Shown here: piece by piece, positions 43,295 to 58,706 of the stretch | Numbering within the stretch: position 1 is the first letter of the stretch | How the letters are laid out: each line of letters begins with the position of its first letter | Assembly: GCF_000003815.2 (NCBI RefSeq) | Contig: NC_049991.1 | Span: 8,642,630-8,706,629 of the forward strand | Length of the DNA stretch: 64,000 nucleotides | Source: Branchiostoma floridae | Lineage: Eukaryota > Chordata > Leptocardii > Amphioxiformes > Branchiostomatidae | Reading direction: 5' to 3' | The notes under the pieces: model-generated | What the model saw: only the letters and a program-made list of their open reading frames with translations | Database searches by the model: none | What the model was told of the DNA's origin: nothing | Made by a program: the position numbers and the translations under genes

Positions 43295-44480
43295 GTTGAA
43301 ACAAAACAGTATTATGAATACATTGGCATGGTCGGTCCTATCAGCATAACTCCAGGAACAAGACTACCCTGAGTACCCGACCCTGCAGGCCGGCTTCCCT
43401 CTCAACAACCGCCCGGCCCATTACGGTCTAGCCCATCCGACAAGTGTGACGTGGCCATTCATTGTACTTATGCGATTTTACGACTTTGTGACGTCATGCC
43501 AAACGCCTAACCAACAGGATCTTAAGGTTGAAAGGTGGTATCTCACTGCATCACTTAGGGCACCGGTGCGGCACTGCGGGGTTCGAAAGATTACTCAACG
43601 AATTTAAGAGATAAGAACGAATTTTCTTACGTTTTGTGTATTTTGTCGTCTTCTAAGTCATACTTTTACGTATTACGCAATATCTAAANNNNNNNNNNNN
43701 NNNNNNNNNNNNNNNNNNNNNNNNNNNNNNNNNNNNNNNNNNNNNNNNNNNNNNNNNNNNNNNNNNNNNNNNNNNNNNNNNNNNNNNNNNNNNNNNNNNN
43801 NNNNNNNNNNNNNNNNNNNNNNNNNNNNNNNNNNNNNNNNNNNNNNNNNNNNNNNNNNNNNNNATCAGCGATGGACAAATTTGTAGCATAGAATAACAGA
43901 GCAGCACAATTTTCGTAAAAAGACTACTAAGGGTGTCCAGAAGATGCTGGGCACCTAGGCTGGCCACATATCAAAAACCGCCGGCCATTTACGATTCTGT
44001 CCCACCGACAAGATGCAAGATCGCTCTCCACTTGAAGCAATGGTATACTTGCTACTGGGAAAGGGTTCGATGTCCGACCATAAAATTGACATCGCGGCAA
44101 AAATTCACTGCCTCTCTATATGTTCTCGACGATGTATCGTTCAATCTTAGTGAGGTTAATTTTCTTAAACTTTCTTCTAATAAAAAGTATATAGAGGTGA
44201 CTACAGAAATGTCCTACCTTGATAATTATAAAAAGGAGACAGGGCAAGCTCACGGTATTGCCAGCTAGATGAAGAATACTTTTTGTAAATACGCACCCCC
44301 CCTTAAAAAGTTGCCTAACAACTTTGTCACGTCATGGACAGGAAAGGTTTGATGATACTGCCCAGGTATTTTTGATGTTCACGTGAAGCTCTGCTGACGG
44401 CTGCATGATCAACGGCTACAGCCCACGTGTAATCACGTGCAAATGAGCCCCACCGATAAAGGGAATGTGGTCGTACACGT
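43295..44480. repeat. duplicated segment, copy 1 (contains gap)
   Basis: Shared in order with 45395-46140: tggtcggtc.tat, aggaacaagactacc, ccctctcaacaa.cg, cggcccatt.acg, agcccc/ cccaccgacaa, tatgttctc, a(t)gtcctaccttg, ggagacagg.caagctcacgg and a poly-C stretch near 44290. An open frame 43933-44268 lies inside but is not conserved as protein in copy 2. Confidence 0.6.
43689..43863. other. assembly gap (175 N)
   Basis: Run of N. Confidence 1.
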
Positions 44481-44484
44481 ACTT

Positions 44485-45035
44485 CTCATCGTACGATCTT
44501 GTGACTCATGATCTTGTGACTCATGATTCATGATCTTAACTTTGGAACCATATCTCCGCAAATGCTTCATCAAATTGCATTGCATTATATATTATGAAAT
44601 ATCATTTGTTATATCTTACATAAGAACTATTCCTTGTTCCGAGAAATTGTACAACTTCATTTTCATTTCACTGATGAAGAAAGGTGGATACCTTTCGAAA
44701 CGTCTATTAAAATTTTTTAAAGTATCCAGAAGTAAAGAGTGAATCTTCTTAAATTTTAATGATCCTGGATTACTAATCTTCACAAACGCGTCTTACAACC
44801 ATGTTCTGTTTCTTTATCGTACATTCATGGGTTGATCATACGGTCGCTAAATATAAAGTACCGAGATTTTCCTTGCTCGTATGACCATTTTTGAAATGGT
44901 TAGCATTATGTGTGAAGCTTGTATATTTTCCTTTGAAATGATACGTCATTTTATTATGATCACACTTTTACACAATATGAGCACTATGACTGATTTCGTG
45001 ATTTGGTGTCCCAGAAAAAGTGTCGAAATTCTCTG
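44485..45035. other. no gene recognised
   Basis: Contains a short tandem duplication of gatcttgtgactcat at 44503-44533 giving two TGACTCA (AP-1-like) sites; no coding signal. Confidence 0.4.
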
Positions 45036-45039
45036 CCAA

Positions 45040-45262
45040 CGAAAAGCACTGTGTTTGAGGGGGAAATTTAAGTTCGGTGGGATTTATTTTTGCGGTAGCG
45101 GGAAAATGGAGTGTTCGCGGTGGTTTTAAGTTCGCGGTAACGCCATAGACTGTAGTCTTATACTATAATGGAAAAATATTTGCGGTGCTTTTAAGTTCGC
45201 GGTGAAGTGGTCACCGAAAAAACCGCAAACATAAAACCACCGCGAACATTTCTGCATTTACA
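45040..45262. mobile_element. palindromic element with GTTCGCGGT motifs
   Basis: Inverse copies of gttcgcggtggttttaagtt appear at several places (gttcgcggtggtttta ... taaaaccaccgcgaac), ending tgcatttacag. The nested inverted motifs suggest a MITE that folds on itself. Confidence 0.65.
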
Positions 45263-45394
45263 GTTTTCGTTTTATGACAGACTCGCATAGCGAGCTGTGG
45301 AATTTGACAATAAGAGAGCGGCGGCTTTGAAATACGATAAAATCACCACTTCTAGATCTCAACTTTTAGTAATGGACGACATATAGATATACAG

Positions 45395-46140
45395 AACTGT
45401 ATGAATACATCGTAATGGTCGGTCTTATCTTAGGAACAAGACTACCATGTGTGTCGCCCTACCCCCACACCAGCCCTCCCAGGCGACTCCCTCTCAACAA
45501 TCGTCCGGCCCATTTACGATCAAGCCCCGCCGACAACACTCAAGTCCACCTAGCCACCCCCTCCCCTGTCCCCTTCCATTGAACGCGTTCAACGTATGTT
45601 TTCCTTTCTAACAAGGCTATATCGGATATTGTTGGACGATTGGGCGTCCGGCGAAATAACAAGAGAAAAAAATCATGGCGGGCCCACATACAAGGCACAG
45701 TGCACGGTTCTCGTACGTACTTACTATCTTGGAAACAATAGGCTTCGCAACCTCCCTGTATGTTCTCAACACTATCCCATGCAACATTACTGCAGTCGAT
45801 AGTTTTAACCCTTTTTTTATGTATAGAAATCAGTACATAAATGTCCTACCTTGTATGAAATGGAGACAGGACAAGCTCACGGTGTAGCTGGGCGAAGAAT
45901 AGTAGAAGGATACGCCCCCCAAAAAACTTACCAAACAGCTTGTGTCACATTTCATATCAAAGAAAAGGTTGATGATGCCGCCCGGGTGTAAAACCCACCT
46001 CCAATTATGTCACCCAACAAAAGACTTGAGTCCCATTGTAAGGTTAGATGTGAAATGTCACCATAAAGTTCACGGCATCAGGCACTCTGGGGACAACTAC
46101 CATGTGCACACCCTTGGAATTGTTCTCCCTCTAGTATTCT
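45395..46140. repeat. duplicated segment, copy 2
   Basis: See 43295-44480. The copy is shorter and has lost the open frame seen in copy 1, suggesting decayed non-coding or pseudogene material. Confidence 0.6.
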
Positions 46141-46622
46141 AAAAAATTAATTGAAACGTTTCTTCTCAAAGCGCTCCTGAGGTTTTGCTCCCAATGTGCT
46201 GACCATGACTGAAATAGTTGGCTTGACTGCTGTAGGCTGAATTCAAACAAAGGCAATGATCTGTTTATTTTCATTCTCGAATTTTGATCAATACAATGGT
46301 ATACATTATTTTCAGTTCTTGTATACGCTTGTCGGTCTAGTATGACACAGAAAACAAACAAAAACGGTGTGTTCAAGACCCTTTAAGGTAAGTGCAAGGA
46401 GGTTATATCCTTGGTAAGTGTAAGTAGCAATTCTGGTAACGCCCCCTGAACTTTGCAACAGACATTTGCAACAGATCGCTGTTCTCGTTATGTTTTCAAG
46501 GTTCATTGCATCCACCAAATCTGTCTAGACGTTTACACACCACCGGAGGCCCCTGCGTTGTCATGCGGTTTTGCCATTGGCTAGATTTCGCGCGCGCAAT
46601 TTTCAAAAGCTTTTTTTTAAGT
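46141..46622. other. no gene recognised
   Basis: Nothing supported. Confidence 0.35.
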
Positions 46623-47137
46623 CTTAGGCCACAGCAAGTAAATTTTATGGATGACGTCAGCAGGCTCATTAGTTTTCGCCTGATTTCAGAAAAAAAACAA
46701 CAAGAATTTTCTTCCTCCTCGGGGATGGTCAAATAGACCAAAATGAGCAAACATGTTGTATTACAGCCTAATAATCATACTTGTAGAAGTGACACTAGGG
46801 AGGTAGCCATGACTATAGTTGCAGAAGTGAAACTTGTCGGATAGTTGTAAAAGTGCCACCAATATGGAAGCCATGAATGTAGTCGCCAGCTTGGCAAGTG
46901 ATACCAGTGTACCACACTAGTATCACTTTTACTACACCAGACGTTCACTTCTTTGATATAGGAATGAATGCATTGATGCCACGTTTTGTCACTTCAAATC
47001 TTGTTACGATGTTTATGGTGTCTATTTTGAGAATTTAGCCATCTTTTTTTTACCCATCTTGTTTTTTTCGCCCTATCCCATTATTTTTGCACTCAGTATA
47101 GGATGTCATCCATAAAATTTACTTGCTGCGGCCTGAG
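46623..47137. mobile_element. TIR element, copy 2
   Basis: Ends taggccacagcaagtaaatt and its inverse aatttacttgctgcggcct. The interior matches copy 1 (26650-27191) in inverse orientation: tttctgaaatcaggcg-type, cattttggt, gtgtcactt motifs and the aacaagatgg near one end. About 20 kb apart. Confidence 0.85.
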
Positions 47138-48645
47138 TAATTTTTCAAAGGCCTTTATATATTCGCCGGCGTCATGCGTCGCATGGGACGTTGATGGTAA
47201 TAAAAGACCATAAAATGCGGGCCTGGACAGCCTGGTAACCTTCGTATAAGCCCAGCACAGGTACGAATGTATCCGGGTTATGAAACGAGACATCATGATG
47301 TCATGGTAGGTACGTTTAGTTTGGATGTCAACCTTGTTAGATATCGTCTGCGCTGACAAGGTAAGATGTATTGGGAGTAAATCTAACAAGGCTGGCATCC
47401 AGGCTACGGTGACTTTGGAGGAAGTGCTTTACAACATGTTGGACAGACAATGTGATATAGTGCACAATTTGTGCTGAATCCCTCTCCTCACAATGAATAC
47501 AATATGTTCCCCACCTGTACATTTATCAACACCGAGAAAATAGTGTAACGCTGTAAAACAAGGAGCTAACTACCGACTTCTATGTTATATTCCACATAGT
47601 TTTTATTAGTATCATAACATGTGCAATCATGTCAAGATATGTTACTAAAGTTTAACTACAATTAGACAAAATGTTTGCTTGTATAGTTTGCTATGTTTAA
47701 ACTACCCTATTGTCATTTCAAAGAAAACAGTCACTCCACAAGGATGCATTAATTTTAGCCTGATGTTATGCTCTTAAGCGTTCAACGTGCCATTGATTTA
47801 GTTTTGTTCTTGAAATGTACGTGACTGGGACAGGTTAAAAAACGATTTATCGACTTTGGAATTCATATTCAGGCCGATGCTGACGAACATCTAAAACAGC
47901 AAATCCAAGCCAAACCCAAATGTACGTAATATACCATTAAATACCTTGATCTACTGATGTCATCATTGTTATGATGATATCGAACCTTAAGTTTAAAAAC
48001 ACAGCCGACCTATCACCAGGAATGATGATGTCAACGGTTAATTAAAACATCGCCAACTTATCCCCAGCAATGGATAGCCATTATACAGTAGGCTGTCTGG
48101 GTACTAAGCAAAATTGACGTGGGGATGTTTAAATCCGTGCAAATCTCTACTGCAGTAACTTTTTTTAAGCCTTTGAAGCTTAATCTTTTGTTTTGATTCG
48201 ATCGAGATTCTAAATTCCTTTTATGGCGACATTTGCATGATTGATTTCACCAGAACGACAGATGTAGGCTTCTTGGGCTTACATCTGGTTCTTGGGTTTC
48301 TTAGACATTGCCTTCTTGGGTTTACTTTCGGATCAACTAACGTCGTTTACCACCAGGCCCGATCACAGGGTTGGCTTTACCGGGTCGCGGTGTGGTCTGT
48401 AGCCGGAAATTCCGCGGGAATGGGCTTCAACTCTCCATTACTGATCCCTGGAACAATTCAAACAAATAGATTCTATCAGATCTCAAAATGACACACGTTC
48501 CTATTTAATATCATCAATAACGTAGTGAGTAGTGCAAATAAGCAAGTAAGGTGTATGTGGCGTTATAAAGTCATGAAAGGACTATTACAGACAAGATACG
48601 TATACGTCGATGAAGGTTAGATACCCAGCCAATAAGGTACTCCAA
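47138..48645. other. intergenic, no gene recognised
   Basis: A TAGCCTGG-end fragment (aggctggcatccaggcta) at ~47386-47405; otherwise no gene, array or terminal repeats seen. Confidence 0.4.
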
Positions 48646-48647
48646 AA

Positions 48648-48892
48648 AAGTAGTTACTCAAGCAACTGGATATGATTTGCGAAGCGGTCAGACGTTGCAG
48701 CTAACTTTACAGTTAGGATAAACTCGCTCTTCGACTAGATCTTTTTTACATATCAATTCACAGCTAGGGTATAAAACTCTCTCCAACAAGATCCTTCAGT
48801 GTCACTGACGAAAACTAGTGGATGCTAGTTGAAACGTCTAACCGTTTCCAAAATTATATGCAGTTACTTAAGTAACTGCTTTTTGGCATATT
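48648..48892. mobile_element. foldback element, copy 1 (ACTCAAGCAACTGGATATGA ends)
   Basis: Ends aaaaaagtagttactcaagc and the inverse acttaagtaactgctttttt-like; inside are acggt(c/t)agacgtt in both orientations and gtgtcactgacgaaa. The same family is at 51985-52172. Confidence 0.75.
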
Positions 48893-49230
48893 ACAGACAA
48901 GGCTTCTCAGTGCCACAACCACCGGTGCACAACAGAAGAGATAACGGGAACCGAGCCAATGTTAGGGTCTGCTGAAGCATCATTAAGATTTATGAATAGT
49001 CTGGTACCATCACTATTAAAATTAATGAAAATTGGGAAATGAATTGGATGAAATTGGTTCATGCATTGTAAGCTAGTCAACATCAAATCCTACGCCAATT
49101 TAGCGAAAACACATCATTCTGATACTACAGTTTGTTGACATTTTTTAATGTGTAATCTCTTGTGTGTAAATCAAGTGCAATATATTCTATGTATGAAAGA
49201 CACAATTCAGCCCTTGGCTGCAATGCCTTT

Positions 49231-49236
49231 TTTATT
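49231..49236 (-). promoter_or_regulatory. polyadenylation signal of the pyranose-oxidase-like gene
   Basis: AATAAA on the minus strand, 32 bp past the TGA stop at 49268-49270, implying a very short 3'UTR. Confidence 0.6.
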
Positions 49237-49267
49237 GATAAACTATTATAATTTTGCGAAATTTGTC

Positions 49268-54278
<5,011 letters not shown>

Positions 54279-54591
54279 TCAAGGAATGGCTTATGGAATC
54301 CGATTAAGATATCACCGCGAAAGTCGGGACCCGGAAAGCTATTTTTTTCACCGTTGTCTTGATCTTAGACGCTATGACGTCACAATGACGCAATGTGCGT
54401 TAATTTTTTTTTATTAAAGAATATGCAAAGAACACACACAGTGGTGCCGCACTCAAGCATGCGTTAAATTTGATGCATGAATCTGATTCAATAAGTCTTT
54501 CAGTGATTGTTGAACGTCGTTTAGACTTCAAAAATTATTTCGTTACCTTGCGACAACTCGTTTATTTTCTTGGAGGTACAATCATTGTATT

Positions 54592-55150
54592 TACCTCCAT
54601 GAAATGTCATGGAGGTTATATTTTACTCTGCGTTTGTCTGTCTGTCTGTGTGTGTGTACGTGTAAACAATATAACTCAAGAACGGCTGGGTGAATTGGTT
54701 TCATACTTAATGTGTTGGTAGTGTGTGATGAAAGCTGGAAATGATTAGATTTTGGGTCCCCTAGCGGCTTCCCTTAGTACTGCAGCGCATCTTCCTGGTT
54801 TGCTATCTCGTGTTCTGAACAAGCTATGGTCACGATTTTCGAATGTTAGATAGCTCTTGTGCTCAGAAATAAGTGGCATAAGTTTGGGCCCCCTAGCGGC
54901 TAGTTTTGGGATAGCAGGAGCATTTTTGTCAAAAACTTCTGAAAACGATAACTCAAGAAGGGAACAACGGATTTTCATTATGTTTGGTATGTAGATACCT
55001 TAGACAATGTTGTACAAAATGAAATACTAATTATGCAAAATAGGAGTACATTTGCATAATTTGCAAATTATGTTAATGTGTTAGTCAATCGCATGAAATT
55101 TACAAAAGCTCTAAATATTCATGGAGGTATGAGGTCGCCGAACTCTAGTT
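54592..55150 (+). mobile_element. dispersed element, short copy (hairpin start, ...CTAGTT end)
   Basis: Begins with the hairpin acctccatga-aat-gtcatggaggt and ends gaactctagtt. Internal blocks match 42029-42931 (aactcaagaacg, attttgggtcccctag, gtttgggccccct, taattatgcaaa). Lies upstream of the pyranose-oxidase-like start codon. Confidence 0.78.
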
Positions 55151-56640
55151 ATGAATATTTTTAACTTTCAAACGTCATACAATATATGTCTGATTATAGA
55201 CTTATCTCGCCTATATGAGTCACTAGTATACATATACCCTTATTTACCATTAAGGTTTCACACGCATGCAAGTAATGCCATGTATGATGGGCACTATCTA
55301 TACAATGTATTCATAAATGTCCCTCTTAAGCCAACGTGATGAGCATGTTCCATCCACGAGTTCTCCCTAATTATGCTCTTCTTACACGCACACACACATG
55401 CACGCGCGCTCATGTTTTTTGTTGGTCGAGAATTTTTCAAACAAAGGGAAAGTTTTGCTATCTCATCCTTAACAAATCTCGTTACTTAATACGACAGGAA
55501 ATGAAGGCGGTTATTTAGCATACTTAGAGGAGGTCATTGACAAGGAAGTGAAACTCAAGACGGGTGGCGCATTATGAGTCATACCGTCATGGGGACTTTC
55601 ACTTTCGTTTCCTCGTACTGTGACAAGAATGAGACTGTAACTCGCTGCCTCTATGGTCTGACTGTATCTAGACCTATCTGCTCAGGTCATCTGGAATGAC
55701 ATCTCAGGCGCGGTACGTTTCTACAGTTGGTTCAATCTATCATCCCGTGCAGCCTCTGTGCATCGTGGAAGTTCTCTCTTGAGGTTCTCTTACTCTGGTC
55801 CTACGCATGCGTGTTAGTCTAAGCTCATTAATATTAACACTTGTCACAGAGCTAGAGACTTGCAACTAGAACTACTAGTAGCTGTATGGATTTATCAGTA
55901 ATAGGGCAATGGATTATGTACATGGACTGTAAATTGCTATGTATCTAGTTGCTACCATGAAGCAAGGATCTAGACAAAGCTCTTTTACAAGAGTAAAATC
56001 TTTTGATATTTGGCAATTTTTGATGATCTACAATGAGAATTGACATGATATCATTACAAAACGTTATGTGTTAACCTCAGATAGTTAATGGTAAGTTCCA
56101 TCATCCTACAGTACCTTCTTCTATAAAAACTCTAATTTAACATTTTATGTACGGAATTTGCAAAATATAATTGCTATCTTAAAACTTTCTCATTACATAA
56201 AGAAAGCAAGATGATTACCAACCTGTATGAATATAGCGTACCGGCCAACCGAACCACAATGTCACTTCCTTGCCACCACCGCCAAACCTGTGAGATCTTG
56301 TGAAACCGTCATGGCCTTTTAAACTTCCTCAGCTACGTGAACTTGGCACGGCCGCAAGTGAGTCACTGTGACGAATAAAGTTAGCTGCCTATCATAGTCA
56401 AAGAAACAGCACCCAGTATTCATACGCGTCAGCTGTCGTGACATGAATCAACTTATCTTGAACAGTTCGACCCGGTTCTGTTGCCAAAACGAAAGCTGCT
56501 GAGCAAACGTCAGCACTTTTCGACGTTTCTTGGAAGCTAGACGGTTACTGTAATAACACTTGCTAGTCTCGGCCTCACTTGGAGCTGTCAGTGCCATTCA
56601 AACATCATAACCACAGCGTGTCCAGCGACTAGCGATATCA
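55151..56640. other. upstream of the pyranose-oxidase-like gene, no coding signal
   Basis: No exon recognised. It may contain the promoter and non-coding first exon of the minus-strand gene; a cluster of immune-type regulatory motifs sits at 55575-55612. Confidence 0.4.
55575..55612. promoter_or_regulatory. AP-1 / NF-kB-like / IRF-like motif cluster
   Basis: Within 38 bp: TGAGTCA (perfect AP-1 site, 55575-55581), gggactttca (one change from the NF-kB consensus, 55592-55601), and on the minus strand gaaacgaaagtgaaag (overlapping GAAA-NN-GAAA repeats as in IRF/ISRE sites, ~55597-55612). Motif co-occurrence is seen; activity is not known. Confidence 0.35.
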
Positions 56641-56769
56641 AACCCGGGATAACTATAAGGTGAAACGGAACCAGGATCGGTTTGGGGACAGCATTGGTAC
56701 AGTCGAACAGAAGGAAGGCCTGGGGAGACCAAAGAAAATGGGCTCACTTCACTGTAATACAGTATCATA

Positions 56770-57075
56770 CAGTACCCCGAAAGCGGTGTACCGAAAGTGC
56801 GAAAAGGAACGAAAAGGAGCGAAAAGGAACGAAAAGGAACGAAAAGGAGCGAAAAGGAACGAAAAGGAACGAAAAGGAAAGTACCGAAAGTGCGAAAAGG
56901 AACGAAAAGGAAAGTACCGAAAGTGCGAAAAGGAACGAAAAGATTGGATAGGAACGAAAAGGAACGAAAAGGAAAGTACGGAAAGTGCGAAAAGGAACGA
57001 AAAGGAACGAAGTATGAAGCAAAGTGAAATAAAATCGATGGGAATATAAGGTAACGGTACTGTGATCGGCAAATG
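56770..57075 (+). repeat. GAAAAGGAAC minisatellite element, plus copy
   Basis: A 10-bp unit gaacgaaaag is iterated with a higher-order block agtaccgaaagtgcgaaaag. It is followed by a unique tail (gaagtatgaagcaaa ... aaaatcgatgggaatata ... ggtactg) that recurs inverted at 58035-58110. Frames reading Lys/Arg/Glu repeats or Phe/Arg/Ser repeats from it are artefacts. Confidence 0.93.
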
Positions 57076-57079
57076 CATT

Positions 57080-58030
57080 TGAAACGGACTTTATTTTTGT
57101 ATTTTGTGGCTTGTTCCACGAAATTCCTAGAGCTCCAATGGTTCAACGGCGAACCGGCGGGAAAGTGCATGCACGCGTGGAAATAGCTAAATACAAATCA
57201 AAGGCGATGGGCGGAGTCACGAATAAGTGCGTCCCTGGTTCCCACGCGGGCTGTCACAGATCAAACTGGGGGGTTGAAAGCCGCTGGTGTAGGTTATTTT
57301 TTTACGGTCCCAAAAATGTCACAAAGTCGTTTTCTAGTGGTCCCGGCCTAAATTATAAGTGGCCCCGGGCAATCGGGACACCACGTTGATTTCAATTTGA
57401 AGCCTGGTTCCAAAGACTTTTTCTGCCGAACCTGCACTGGAGACGTGAGTCACCCGCCAGATCTCTCCGTAGTTTCCCAATATCCTTTGCACAAATTCCT
57501 CACGTTGGTCATTTCTTCCCGCAAAATGATTAATACTCATGGTACAACGTGAATAAAACTCCTTGGTACAATGTATACATGTCTATCCTTTCACAGCTTT
57601 TCTTTTGTCGTGAACGAGCAAGAAGATATGTCTCCAGTCTCCAGAAAACCATGTTGTGGGCCCTGTTGAATGGAGCTGTCATGCTCGTGGGGCAGCAGTT
57701 TATTAGCATATCCTTCCTGACCGGACTTCTATTAGACGTAAACAATCGCAGGTTATTTGCATGCGGCGCTCCCATCTTGGGAGAACAGAAGCCACCCAAA
57801 TACAACAACAACGCTACAATCTTGCCTCATTCTGAAAATGTATATTAATCGATATTTATTCCTCACCCACCAGTAACTGAATTTTAGACCTTACTTTCTT
57901 ATCTCAGCTATGTTTTCTTGTATTTCGCTGATCTTCAGAGAATAATTTAGCCACACAAACACAACAGCCTAAAACAGTCCCGTAAAAATTTGATATTGCC
58001 AAATTCTGAGTAAAATAAAACACATTTCAT
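57080..58030. other. spacer between the two minisatellite copies
   Basis: A 99-codon plus frame (57549-57848) and overlapping minus frame show no recognisable domain. A GC-rich patch (gtggccccgggcaatcggga, ~57359) looks like a repeat fragment. Confidence 0.4.
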
Positions 58031-58034
58031 AGGC

Positions 58035-58297
58035 TTCTAACACCCGCAGTACCGGTTCCATATATTCTCATTGATTTTATTTTAGTTTGCTTCATACTTC
58101 GTTCCTTTTCGTTCCTTTTCGCACTTTCGGTAGCATAAAAGCGAAAAGGAACGAAAAGGAAAGTGCCGAAAGTGCGAAAAGGAACGAAAAGGAAAGTACC
58201 GAAAGTGCGGAAAGGAACGAAAAGGAAAGTACCGAAAGTGCGAAAAGGAACGAAAAGGAACGTTTGTTTCTTTTCGTTTCTTTGCACCAGGAAAGCG
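58035..58297 (-). repeat. GAAAAGGAAC minisatellite element, inverted copy plus hairpin
   Basis: 58035-58125 is the inverse of the plus copy's tail and first units; at ~58130-58145 the array switches strand and continues as plus-strand gaacgaaaag units to the assembly gap, forming a large hairpin. The gap at 58298 probably results from this structure. Confidence 0.9.
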
Positions 58298-58419
58298 NNN
58301 NNNNNNNNNNNNNNNNNNNNNNNNNNNNNNNNNNNNNNNNNNNNNNNNNNNNNNNNNNNNNNNNNNNNNNNNNNNNNNNNNNNNNNNNNNNNNNNNNNNN
58401 NNNNNNNNNNNNNNNNNNN
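58298..58419. other. assembly gap (122 N)
   Basis: Run of N directly abutting the hairpin-forming minisatellite. Confidence 1.
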
Positions 58420-58706
58420 GGGCCATCTCAACTTCAGAGGGTTGCGGAGAAAAATTTTGCTAATTAAATCTTTTCAAAAAGAAAATATTTATATCATCAC
58501 TGCATCATAAAGTGCCAATTCACTTTTGAACCTTGAGTAACTTTAATCTGTAGGATTGTTAGCATGAAATTTATTGTTAATTTAAAAACAAAATCGCCCC
58601 CATCGATGAGTAGACCCGCCCAAAGTACCAGCTGATCAGGACAGGGTAGTTTCCAATGTAGTTCCAGCACGACATTGGGATATCAGCTGTGATTTGATGA
58701 CTCAAG

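Noticed and set aside
56598..57170. 190-codon minus frame of Phe-Arg-Ser repeats and plus frames of Lys-Glu-Arg repeats
   Set aside because: Both strands of the 10-bp GAAAAGGAAC array are open in several frames; this is repeat composition, not coding.
57549..57848. 99-codon frame as a small gene
   Set aside because: No recognised motif, convincing signal peptide or splice context, and it overlaps an open antisense frame.
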